From the NCBI GenBank assembly GCA_036558265.1, contig DATBFY010000264.1, forward strand, positions 1 through 22,362: DNA of 22,362 nucleotides, in the 5' to 3' direction. Made by a program: the position numbers and the translations under genes. Below the pieces are notes generated by a model that was not told the origin of the DNA, did no database searches, and saw only the letters and a program-made list of their open reading frames with translations. The DNA is from RYN-433 sp036558265. GTDB lineage: Bacteria; Planctomycetota; Phycisphaerae; Tepidisphaerales; Tepidisphaeraceae. The stretch's first letter is position 1, and each line of letters opens with the position of its first letter. Shown here in pieces: positions 1 through 7,238 of this stretch.

Positions 1-222
1 GAGCAGAAGCGCTGGCAGGACGCGGTGAACGAGCTGCTGGTCGTTCCGGGCAGTTACGACTATGCGGACGTCGCCGCCAATGCCTCACTCGAGGCGGGCA
101 AGGCGCTGGTGGAGTTGAAGCAGCCGGCGCAGGCGAAGGACGTGTTGCAGCGCGTCGTGCGCGACCATCCGGGGACCGAGTGGGCGCAGCAGGCGCAGAA
201 GCGCTTGGCGGCGATCCATTGA
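1..222 (+). CDS. C-terminal end of a TPR-type repeat protein (5' end outside window)
   Basis: The reading frame is open from the first base and ends at TGA 220-222, so only the last 73 residues are seen. They contain a helix-turn-helix pattern (ANASLEAGKALVELKQPAQA, then a second helix with VVRDHPGTEWAQQAQKRL) typical of tetratricopeptide repeats in outer-membrane assembly or periplasmic scaffold proteins such as YbgF/CpoB-like or BamD-like proteins. The phrase HPGTEWAQQA is the usual end of such a repeat. TPRs bind partner proteins; the partner cannot be told from this fragment. A GTG at 25 could be read as a start but is most likely internal, because the frame upstream of it encodes a similar helix. 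The assignment to the TPR class is fairly sure; the specific protein is unknown. Confidence 0.7.
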   Translation, partial: EQKRWQDAVNELLVVPGSYDYADVAANASLEAGKALVELKQPAQAKDVLQRVVRDHPGTEWAQQAQKRLAAIH

Positions 223-230
223 ATCTCTGA

Positions 231-270
231 TCTGCCGCGAAGGCGCGATGGCGCAAAGGAATACGCGAAG
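231..270 (+). repeat. Purine-rich dispersed repeat, copy 1 (degenerate)
   Basis: About 9 bp after the TPR-protein stop, the strand reads CCGCGAAGGCGCGATGGCGC followed by AAAGGAATACGCGAAGG. It has the CRCGAAGG periodicity shared with copies at 7197-7229, 10808-10842 and, on the other strand, 11387-11420. It is degenerate but recognisable. Confidence 0.55.
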
Positions 271-277
271 GTCGGAA

Positions 278-290
278 TTAAGAGTAGAAC
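278..290 (+). promoter_or_regulatory. Shared upstream motif TTAAGAGTAGAAC (function unknown)
   Basis: TTAAGAGTAGA occurs 24 bp before the ATG of the FG-GAP gene (315) and again at 2113-2123, just before the ATG of the PQQ-propeller gene (2127). Sharing eleven bases ahead of two adjacent genes is suggestive of a promoter or leader element, but no -35 partner is clear. A classical Shine-Dalgarno (GAGGG, 303-307) lies closer to the 315 start. Confidence 0.25.
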
Positions 291-314
291 CTCGAAGGGA
301 TTGAGGGTTCGATC

Positions 315-2081
315 ATGAAGAAGTTTGTGAAGCTGCTGATGCTGGTGGTGGCCGGGATGCTGTTCAGCGCTCGGCCGGCGTCGGCGTACGTCGAGGCGCC
401 GTTTACGCTGGGCAAGATCGTCACCGATTCGACCAACATCCTGCTGATGCGGGTGGAGAAGGTGGACAAGGAACGCAACCTGGTCATCTACCGCAAGATC
501 AAGGACATCAAGGGCGTCCACCCGACCGACGTGATCAAGCACAACATCGGCCACGCCGGCTTCAACCCGCGCGAGTGGCAGTACGCGATGGAAGGGGCGC
601 AGGTCGGCAACCTGGCGGTGATGTTCCACAACGGCTCGGCGAGCGAGACGTTCGTGCCGGGCTACTGGTACCAGGTCTACGCGGGCGACTGGTGGTCGAT
701 GAGCCACGGCGAGCCGTTCCTGCTGCGCAGCTACGCGGGCAAGCCGGAAAAGCTGGCGGCGGCGGTCACCGCCATGCTCGCCGGGCAAGAGGTCGTCGTC
801 CCGTGTATGATCGACGACAAGGCGCAGCTCCACGTGCGCACGGCCAAGATTCAGCGTCTGCGCGCCAGCCTCAAGCTCCAGGATTACAACCCCAAGCGCG
901 ACTTTGTCGGCTGGGGGAACGAGGATTTCCGGGCCATCCTGGGGATGCCGGCGTTCTCGATGTACACGGCGATCACGCGGACGGATCCGGAGGCCGCGGG
1001 CGTCGCGGCCGCGGATTATGACGGGGACGGCAAGACGGACCTGGTGGTCTTCGGCGCGGGCAAGGTGGCCTTGCTGAAGAATGGCGGTAGTTCGTTCGAC
1101 GAGAGCTCGCTGCCGTACGGCGGCGGGGCGCGCGCGGCCTGCTGGGGGGACTGGAACGGCGACAAGCGTCCCGACCTGCTGCTGGCGACGCCCGCCGGAC
1201 CGGTGCTGCTGACCAACATGGGGGATGGGAGCTTTCGCGACGATACCAGGCTGCTCCCGAAGGAGGCGTTCTACGCCCCGACGACGATCGCGTGGATCGA
1301 CCAGGATGGGAATGGCAAACTCGACGTGCTGCTGGCGGATGGGTACCTGGGGATGAGGCTCTACCGCAATACGGGGAAGGTGGCGACAAATGCCGGTGCG
1401 AAACCGCAAGCGGTGGCCGAGGGTGCCGGCGCGTTCGAAGACGTTTCGGACAAGGTCGGTCTGGGCAAGAACGGCATTGCGGCGGGTATCAAGGGGACGC
1501 ATCTGGCCGTCGCGGACGTCGATGGCGATGGACGGGTGGATTTCCTCTACGCCGCGGGCGCGGGGCTGCTGGTGAAGAACACGCCGGGCGGGTTCGTGGT
1601 CGCGAATGATTCGGGGCTGAAGTTCACGCCCGGTCGCGTCGCGCCGCTGCTGGCGGATTTCGATGGGGACGGCAAGCCGGACGTGACGCTGGTCGAGGGG
1701 AGCCACGTCAAGTTGTTCAAGAACGACGGCAAGGGGCACTTCGCGGACGTGACGGGTCAGCGGGGGGATCTCTCGGGGCCGATCGAGAACGCGGCCTGTC
1801 TCGCGTGGGCCGACTTCAACAACCAGGGGCACCAGGATCTGTTCGTGGGCGTCCTCAAGGGGCCCAACCGGTACTTTAAGAACGTCGGCGACGGCAAGTT
1901 CATGGACGGGTCTGACGAGATCGGCCTGACGCAGAAGGTCTTCAATACGCGTGCGATGTGCGTCGTCGACCTGAACGGCGACAAGGTGCCGGACGTCGTG
2001 TTCAATAACGAGGGCCAGGAGTCGTCCGTGCTGCTGGGTGACCCGCGGCGGTTGACCAAGAAGGTGGCCGACGCGCGATAG
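315..2081 (+). CDS. Secreted FG-GAP/VCBS repeat protein with planctomycete-type N-terminal domain
   Basis: A 588-residue exported protein. Residues 1-24 form a signal peptide (MKKFVKLLMLVVAGMLFSAR, cleavage near ASA-Y). Residues about 25-215 form a Trp- and His-containing domain (HNIGHAGFNPREWQ, GYWYQVYAGDWWSMSHGEPF, a single Cys near 160) that I associate with planctomycete secreted proteins but cannot name. From about 230 to the end there are FG-GAP/VCBS beta-propeller blades with seven calcium-loop motifs: DYDGDGKTD (~234), DWNGDKRPD (~279), DQDGNGKLD (~329), DVDGDGRVD (~401), DFDGDGKPD (~449), DFNNQGHQD (~500) and DLNGDKVPD (~552). This fits one seven-bladed propeller. The start is supported by GAGGG seven bases upstream. 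Role: probably extracellular binding; no catalytic residues were recognised. It heads a run of exported proteins with small gaps. Confidence 0.9.
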   Translation: MKKFVKLLMLVVAGMLFSARPASAYVEAPFTLGKIVTDSTNILLMRVEKVDKERNLVIYRKIKDIKGVHPTDVIKHNIGHAGFNPREWQYAMEGAQVGNLAVMFHNGSASETFVPGYWYQVYAGDWWSMSHGEPFLLRSYAGKPEKLAAAVTAMLAGQEVVVPCMIDDKAQLHVRTAKIQRLRASLKLQDYNPKRDFVGWGNEDFRAILGMPAFSMYTAITRTDPEAAGVAAADYDGDGKTDLVVFGAGKVALLKNGGSSFDESSLPYGGGARAACWGDWNGDKRPDLLLATPAGPVLLTNMGDGSFRDDTRLLPKEAFYAPTTIAWIDQDGNGKLDVLLADGYLGMRLYRNTGKVATNAGAKPQAVAEGAGAFEDVSDKVGLGKNGIAAGIKGTHLAVADVDGDGRVDFLYAAGAGLLVKNTPGGFVVANDSGLKFTPGRVAPLLADFDGDGKPDVTLVEGSHVKLFKNDGKGHFADVTGQRGDLSGPIENAACLAWADFNNQGHQDLFVGVLKGPNRYFKNVGDGKFMDGSDEIGLTQKVFNTRAMCVVDLNGDKVPDVVFNNEGQESSVLLGDPRRLTKKVADAR

Positions 2082-2112
2082 GCTGCGGGGTTTCCAATCG
2101 CGGCCGATCCGG

Positions 2113-2123
2113 TTAAGAGTAGA
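2113..2123 (+). promoter_or_regulatory. Second copy of the TTAAGAGTAGA motif
   Basis: TTAAGAGTAGA lies three bases before the ATG at 2127, in the 45-bp gap after the FG-GAP gene. No Shine-Dalgarno is seen there. It matches the copy at 278-288. Confidence 0.25.
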
Positions 2124-2126
2124 CGG

Positions 2127-3563
2127 ATGAAGCTTCGATCTCTCGCGCTGATCACGGTCGTGGGACTCGCCTTCTCTGGGTCGATGGCGCGGGGGGATTG
2201 GCCCACCGCGCGGGGGAACGCTCAGCGTACCGGCAACGTGGATGGCAAAGCGGGGCCGAAGTCGCCGAAGGTCCTCTGGGTCTACGAGTCCACCGATCAT
2301 TACATCTCGACCGGATCGCCGGGCGGAAACGCGTTCTTCGTCCCGGCGCTGGGGACGCTCAACAGCGGCGTGATGAGCGCCTTCTCGACGGATCCCGCCG
2401 CCGCGGGGCCCAAGCGCATCCTCTGGTCCAAGTCCCAGCCGTTCCTCAAGCTGCCGACCGTCTGCGCCCCGGCGATCGTCGGCGGGCGGGCGATCTTCGG
2501 CGACGGCATGCACCAGAATTCCAACCCGACGCTGTATTGCGTGGACGCCGCCGGCGGCGCGGCGGTCTGGCAACTGCAACTCCCCGGCGACCTCTACCAC
2601 ATCGAGGGCACGCCCACCGTCGGCGCCGACGGCAAGGCGTATTTCGGCGGCGGCAGCGCGGGCGTGATCTGCATCGATACGAATAAGGTCACCCTCGACG
2701 GCAAGGAGACCGACGCGGCGGCGGTCGCGCGGACCATCGCCGCCAGGTGGAAGGAACTCCAGGCGAAATACGAGGAGGATAAGAAGAAGGACCCCGATTT
2801 TGCCATCCCGCCCAGCGAGGACGCGCTGCCCAAGCCCGCGCCCAAGGTGCTCTGGCGGCAGGGGGCGGGCGATGCCGGTGGCGGTAAGACGTGGCACGTG
2901 GACGCGCCCGTCGCACTCGCGGGGGACCGCGTCCTCGCCGCGTCGGCTTACCTCGACACCGAAAAGACTGGTGATCGCGCGGTTTATTGCCTGGGCGCCA
3001 ACGACGGCCAGGTCAAGTGGCGGGCCGAGACGAAGTTCAACCCCTGGGGCGGCCCGAGCGTCTCGGGCGACCTGGTCCTGGTCGGGTGCAGCAGCGTGCG
3101 GTTCGATCCCGATCTCCTGACCGGCGCGCAGGGCGAGGTCATGGCGATCGGGCTCTCAGACGGGCAGGTCAAGTGGCGCAAGGACGCCGGCGCGGGCGTG
3201 CTCTCCCCGGTCGCCTGCGCGAATGGCCTGGCGATCTTCACCACGACGGACAAGAAGGTCGTCGCGCTCGATGAGAAGACCGGCGAGCAGAAATGGAAGT
3301 ATGAGGCCAGGGCGCCGTTCTTCGCGGGCGTCGCGGTGGCGGGGGACGTCGTGTACGCCGCCGACCTGAACGGCGTCGTCCACGCGATCGACCTGGCCGA
3401 CGGACGCGGCCGCTGGCGGCTGGACGTGGGCAAACAGACCAAAGCGCCCGGCCGGATCTACGGCTCGCCCGTGGTGGACAACGGCCGGCTTTACGTCTCC
3501 ACGTGCAACCTCGACTCGACCGACGCGAAGAAGACGCTCGTGGTCTGCATCGGCGAGAAGTGA
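2127..3563 (+). CDS. Secreted PQQ-like (BamB-type) beta-propeller protein
   Basis: A 478-residue exported propeller. The signal peptide is MKLRSLALITVVGLAFSGSM-ARG, followed by DWPTARGNAQRTG, the usual opening of planctomycete PQQ-like repeat proteins. Blades show the AxDxxxGxxxWxx pattern: CVDAAGGAAVWQLQL, CLGANDGQVKWRAE, AIGLSDGQVKWRKD, ALDEKTGEQKWKYE and AIDLADGRGRWRLD. Residues about 188-240 interrupt the propeller with a charged, probably helical insert (ARTIAARWKELQAKYEEDKK). The fold is shared by PQQ dehydrogenases and BamB; the dehydrogenase active-site residues cannot be confirmed, so a binding or scaffold role is as likely as catalysis. It lies 45 bp after the FG-GAP gene and 45 bp before the YdjY-type gene, which suggests co-transcription. 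Confidence 0.9.
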   Translation: MKLRSLALITVVGLAFSGSMARGDWPTARGNAQRTGNVDGKAGPKSPKVLWVYESTDHYISTGSPGGNAFFVPALGTLNSGVMSAFSTDPAAAGPKRILWSKSQPFLKLPTVCAPAIVGGRAIFGDGMHQNSNPTLYCVDAAGGAAVWQLQLPGDLYHIEGTPTVGADGKAYFGGGSAGVICIDTNKVTLDGKETDAAAVARTIAARWKELQAKYEEDKKKDPDFAIPPSEDALPKPAPKVLWRQGAGDAGGGKTWHVDAPVALAGDRVLAASAYLDTEKTGDRAVYCLGANDGQVKWRAETKFNPWGGPSVSGDLVLVGCSSVRFDPDLLTGAQGEVMAIGLSDGQVKWRKDAGAGVLSPVACANGLAIFTTTDKKVVALDEKTGEQKWKYEARAPFFAGVAVAGDVVYAADLNGVVHAIDLADGRGRWRLDVGKQTKAPGRIYGSPVVDNGRLYVSTCNLDSTDAKKTLVVCIGEK

Positions 3564-3608
3564 TTCCGAATTCTGAAATTCAAAAGCATCCCATCGGAGA
3601 ATCAAGTC

Positions 3609-4295
3609 ATGATCAAGAGAACGATCGGCGTCGGCATCCTGGCCGCGCTGCTGCTCGGCGCCTCCGCCACGTTTGCCGCCGACGAGAAGGCCGGCTCGTT
3701 TACCGTGGACAAGGCCAGGAAGACGCTCACCATCCCCGCCAAGATCGCCCCGCGCAAGATCAACGATCCGCGCTACACCGAGATCTACCCGATCGAGGTC
3801 GTCGCCTGCGCCGAGTTTCCAAAGGGACAGAAGGCCCACGAGACGGTGATCACCGTAGACGCCAAGCCCAGCGAGGTACACAAGGCGCTGGAGGACCTGG
3901 GCCTCAAGCCCGGCAAGCCCGCGTCGCCCGGCGGCGGTGAGGACGCGGCGGCGGAGGGGCCGGAACTCAAGATCTCGCTCGAGCTGCCCAACGGCAAGAC
4001 CGTCCCGATCGAGAAGACCCTGGTCGATAAGAAGACCGGGAAGACCATGCCCGCGCTCAAGTGGCACTTCACCGGCTCGAGCATGAAGCAGCTCGACCCC
4101 AACAAGCCCGACAAGACCTACGGCGCCGACTTCAGCCTGACGCTGATCGGAATCTTCCCCGTCACCGACGAGGTGGTCATCCAGTCCAACCTGACCATGA
4201 AGGACGAGCCGATCGTCAAGATGGAGACCAACAAGGCGCTGCTGCCGCCCGAGGGCACGCCGGTGAAGCTGGTGATCACGCCGGCCAAGAAGTGA
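3609..4295 (+). CDS. Secreted YdjY-domain protein
   Basis: A 228-residue exported protein with signal peptide MIKRTIGVGILAALLLGASATFA-ADE. The mature part has features I recognise from YdjY-domain proteins: a first strand FTVDKARKTLTIPAKIA, the segment IEVVACAEFPKGQKAHETVI with a conserved HE, and EVHKALEDLGLKPGKPA. Later comes LKWHFTGSSMKQ and a terminal strand region. Residues about 113-122 are a Gly/Ala/Glu linker (PGGGEDAAAE). The molecular function of YdjY domains is not established. Start support: GGAGA at 3596-3600, eight bases before ATG. The gap before it contains an AT-richer GAATTCTGAAATTC segment. Only 12 bp separate it from the following epimerase gene, so they are probably in one transcript. 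Confidence 0.75.
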   Translation: MIKRTIGVGILAALLLGASATFAADEKAGSFTVDKARKTLTIPAKIAPRKINDPRYTEIYPIEVVACAEFPKGQKAHETVITVDAKPSEVHKALEDLGLKPGKPASPGGGEDAAAEGPELKISLELPNGKTVPIEKTLVDKKTGKTMPALKWHFTGSSMKQLDPNKPDKTYGADFSLTLIGIFPVTDEVVIQSNLTMKDEPIVKMETNKALLPPEGTPVKLVITPAKK

Positions 4296-4307
4296 AGTAC
4301 CAGGCCT

Positions 4308-5303
4308 ATGAAAGTCCTCTACCTCGGCGGCACCGGTGAGATCTCGCTCGCCTGCGTCGAGGCCAGCATCGGCGCCGGCCACAAGGTAACCGTCTTCAAT
4401 CGCGGACGCGGTGATGAAGCGCTGCCGCCGGGGGTCGAGCGGATCACCGGTGAGCTGAACGACGCCGCCTACCGCGAGCTGGGCGGCCGCCACTCCTTCG
4501 ACGCCGTCTGCCAGTTCCTCGCGTACGAGCCCGGCCAGATCGAGCGGGACCTGGAGATCTTCGGCGGCGGCCGGACCGGTCAGTACCTCTTCATCTCCAC
4601 CGCGTCGGCGTACCAGAAGCCCCCGACCGACTGGCGCATCACCGAGGACACGCCGCTCGCCAACCCCTTCTGGCCCTACAGCCAGGCCAAGGCCGACATG
4701 GAAGCGACGCTCTTCGAGTGGCACGCCGCGGGCAGGCTCCCGGTCACGGTGGTGCGGCCCAGCCACACCTACCGCCGGCGCTTCCCCGGCACGTTCGTCC
4801 CCGGCGACGATCACGCCTGGCGGCTCGTCAACGGCCGGCCGGTCATCCTCCACGGCGACGGCACGGGCCTCTGGACGTACACGCACGCGAGCGACTTCGC
4901 CCGGCCATTCGTGCGCCTGCTGGGCAACCCGAAAGCCCTGGGGCAGGCCTTTCACGTCACCCGCCCCGACGCGACGACCTGGCTGACGATCTTCCAGACG
5001 ATCGCCCGCGTGCTGGGCGTCCATCGGCCGAACTTCGTCCACGTCCCCACCGCCACGCTCGTGAAATACAATCCCGAGTGGACGGGCCCGCTCCTGGGCG
5101 ACAAGGCCTGGCCGGTGCAGTTCGACCTCGCGAAGCTCAAGTCCGTCGTTGGCGAGTTCGAGTGCACGGTTTCGCTCAAAGACGGCCTCGCGTCGGTCGT
5201 GCCGCACTACCGCCGGCGCGCGGCCACCTACGTGCCGGACGAGAAGAGCCACGCCCTCATCGACCGCATCGCCCGCGAGCAGGGGGCGCTGGGGACGACG
5301 TGA
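4308..5303 (+). CDS. NAD-dependent epimerase/dehydratase family protein (extended SDR)
   Basis: A 331-residue cytoplasmic Rossmann-fold enzyme without a signal peptide. The N-terminus MKVLYLGGTGEISLACVEAS is the nucleotide-binding strand-loop-helix (GGTGxIS variant of GxxGxxG), and HKVTVFNRGR ends the second strand. Catalytic residues typical of extended SDRs are visible: Ser/Thr in FISTASAYQK (~98-106) and Tyr-x-x-x-Lys in YSQAK (~125-129). The middle contains VVRPSHTYRRRFPG and a substrate-domain region HVTRPDATTWLTIFQTIARVLG. The family interconverts or dehydrates nucleotide sugars or acts on related substrates; the exact substrate cannot be read from sequence. It resembles the CSP41-like/atypical SDR branch. 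It starts 12 bp after the YdjY gene. Confidence 0.88.
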   Translation: MKVLYLGGTGEISLACVEASIGAGHKVTVFNRGRGDEALPPGVERITGELNDAAYRELGGRHSFDAVCQFLAYEPGQIERDLEIFGGGRTGQYLFISTASAYQKPPTDWRITEDTPLANPFWPYSQAKADMEATLFEWHAAGRLPVTVVRPSHTYRRRFPGTFVPGDDHAWRLVNGRPVILHGDGTGLWTYTHASDFARPFVRLLGNPKALGQAFHVTRPDATTWLTIFQTIARVLGVHRPNFVHVPTATLVKYNPEWTGPLLGDKAWPVQFDLAKLKSVVGEFECTVSLKDGLASVVPHYRRRAATYVPDEKSHALIDRIAREQGALGTT

Positions 5304-5360
5304 GTTACACGATCCTCGTCCCGGTCGGTAATACGAACGTCGCGGTGTACCAGGATAACG

Positions 5361-7229
5361 ATGGCGGACCTCGAGAACCCTCTATTTGTCGCCGCTGTGC
5401 GGCTGCTGCTCCTATGCACGAGCATCGCCGCGACGGCCCGGGCACAGCAGCCGGCACCGCGCTCGCCCCTTGAGACCGTCAAGGCCCTCCATCTCCCCGC
5501 CGGCTTTACCGCGACCCTCTTCGCCGGCGAGCCGGACCTGGTCCAGCCGATCGGCTTCTCTTTCGACGACCGCGGCAGGCTCTGGGTGGCCGAGAACACC
5601 TCGTATCCCAACTGGACACCCGACCACGGTCACGACCGCATCCTGATCTTCGAGGACACCGACGGCGACGGCCATTTCGACAAACGCACCGTCTTTTATG
5701 AAGGCCTGAACTACCTGACCGGCCTGGAGGTCGGCTTCGGCGGCGTCTACGCCGTCTCCGCGCCCAGCCTGCTCTTCATCCCCGACCGCGACCACGACGA
5801 CAAGCCCGACGGCCCGCCACAGGTGCTGCTCGACGGCTTCGGACACCAGGGCGTCCACAATCTCGTGAACGGCTGCGCCTGGGGCCCCGACGGCTGGCTC
5901 TACGGCGGCCACGGCGGCACCAGCTCCGGGCTCATCGGTGCCCCGGGCACGCCCGACAAGGATCGCACGTTCTTCGATGGCGGCGTCTGGCGCTACCACC
6001 CGACGAAAAAGATCTTCGAGGCCGTCATGGAGGGCACCACCAACCCCTGGGGCCTGGACTTCGACGACTTCGGCCAGGGCTTCATCCCCAACTCCGTCAC
6101 GCCGCACCTCTATCACGTCATCTTCGGCGCCCACGTCGAACGGCGCAAGGAAAGCCCCAATAGCCGCTACGCCTACGAGGTCATCGACACGATCGCCGAT
6201 CACCGCCACTGGACCGGCGCCAAGTGGGAGGACTCCCGCGGCGGCAAGCCCGAGCAGGTGATCCTGGGCGGCGGCCACGCCCACTGCGGGCTGATGGTCT
6301 ACCTGGGCGACAACTGGCCCGACGCGTATCGCGGCGGCATCTTCATCAACAACATCCACGGCGACCGCATGAACGAAGACCTGCCGCAGCGCAAGGGCTC
6401 CGGCTACGTCGCCCATCACGGCGCCGACTTCGTAACCTCGTCCGACCCCTGGTACATGGCCCTGCACGTCAAGTACGGCCCCGACGGCGCCGTCTACGTC
6501 AGCGACTGGTACGACACCGGCGAGTGCCACACGCGCAAGCCGCACACCGAGAACGGCCGGATTTACAAGATCGCCTGGGGCACGCCCAAGCCGCTCGCGC
6601 CCTTCGACGTCTCGAAGATGTCGGACGCCGAACTGGTGAAGCTGCAGTTGCACAAGAACGACTGGTGGGTCCGCCACGCCCGCAGGGTTTTGCAGGAACG
6701 CGGGGCTGACGAGGCGTCGAAGGCCGCGCTGCTCGCGATGCTCAAGGACAATCCCGACGTCCCCCGACGTCTGCGCGCCCTCTGGTGCCTGCACGTCACC
6801 GGCGATGATCCGACCGCGCTGTTGTCCGCCCTGCTCGCTGACCGCCAGGAGTGGCTTCGCGCCTGGGCGGTTCAGTTGCTCGTCGAGGACCGGCACCCGT
6901 CCGCCGCCGTCCTGGCCGAATTCGAGCGGTTGGCCGCGTCCGACCCCTCGCCGCTGGTGCGGCTCTTCCTCGCCTCGGCGATGACGCGCCTGGCCCCGGC
7001 GATGCGGTGGGGCACGTTACAGAACCTCGTCGTCCACGGCGAAGATGCGGCCGACCCCAACCTGCCGCTGATGGAGTGGTACGCCCTGGAACCGCTCGTC
7101 CCGCTCGATCCCAAGCGCGCCTTGGACCTTGCGATCCACTCCCGGATTCCCAAATTACGCCAATTCGTGGCCCGGCGCATTGCCGAATCGGATTTGAACC
7201 ACGAAGGCACGAAGGACACGAAGAATTGA
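5361..7229 (+). CDS. Secreted membrane-bound-dehydrogenase-type propeller with HEAT-like C-terminus (N-terminal half of a PVC-type cytochrome protein)
   Basis: A 622-residue exported protein. Residues 1-29 are a signal peptide (VRLLLLCTSIAATARAQQ). Residues about 40-410 match the sugar-dehydrogenase-like propeller of planctomycete putative membrane-bound dehydrogenases: LHLPAGFTATLFAGEPDLVQ, GFSFDDRGRLWVAEN, FEDTDGDGHFDKRTVF, HNLVNGCAWGPDGWLYGGHG, NPWGLDFDDFGQGFI, GGGHAHCGLMVYLGDNWPD and VYVSDWYDTGECH. Residues about 430-610 are helical HEAT-like repeats. Family members I know continue into a C-terminal cytochrome c (CxxCH) domain; here the protein stops first, and that domain is in the next gene. 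The last residues, NHEGTKDTKN, are encoded by a dispersed repeat rather than by a conserved domain. Start support: AGGA at 5352-5355. Likely role: periplasmic sugar or alcohol oxidation. Confidence 0.88.
   Translation: MADLENPLFVAAVRLLLLCTSIAATARAQQPAPRSPLETVKALHLPAGFTATLFAGEPDLVQPIGFSFDDRGRLWVAENTSYPNWTPDHGHDRILIFEDTDGDGHFDKRTVFYEGLNYLTGLEVGFGGVYAVSAPSLLFIPDRDHDDKPDGPPQVLLDGFGHQGVHNLVNGCAWGPDGWLYGGHGGTSSGLIGAPGTPDKDRTFFDGGVWRYHPTKKIFEAVMEGTTNPWGLDFDDFGQGFIPNSVTPHLYHVIFGAHVERRKESPNSRYAYEVIDTIADHRHWTGAKWEDSRGGKPEQVILGGGHAHCGLMVYLGDNWPDAYRGGIFINNIHGDRMNEDLPQRKGSGYVAHHGADFVTSSDPWYMALHVKYGPDGAVYVSDWYDTGECHTRKPHTENGRIYKIAWGTPKPLAPFDVSKMSDAELVKLQLHKNDWWVRHARRVLQERGADEASKAALLAMLKDNPDVPRRLRALWCLHVTGDDPTALLSALLADRQEWLRAWAVQLLVEDRHPSAAVLAEFERLAASDPSPLVRLFLASAMTRLAPAMRWGTLQNLVVHGEDAADPNLPLMEWYALEPLVPLDPKRALDLAIHSRIPKLRQFVARRIAESDLNHEGTKDTKN
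7197..7229 (+). repeat. Purine-rich dispersed repeat, copy 2 (forms the 3' end of a gene)
   Basis: The strand reads AACCACGAAGGCACGAAGGA then CACGAAGAATTGA, a near-perfect CACGAAGG periodic repeat. It encodes the terminal NHEGTKDTKN and the stop of the propeller gene. The adjoining GAGG (7228-7231) serves as Shine-Dalgarno for the gene starting at 7239. Confidence 0.7.
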
Positions 7230-7238
7230 GGACGTGAG

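Noticed and set aside
60..2897. 945-residue - strand open frame opposite the FG-GAP and PQQ genes
   Set aside because: It is Arg/Val/Leu-rich low-information sequence antisense to two strongly supported genes, as expected from GC-rich third-position bias.
3156..5252. 698-residue - strand open frame
   Set aside because: Antisense to the PQQ, YdjY and SDR genes, with no recognisable domain; a GC-bias shadow.
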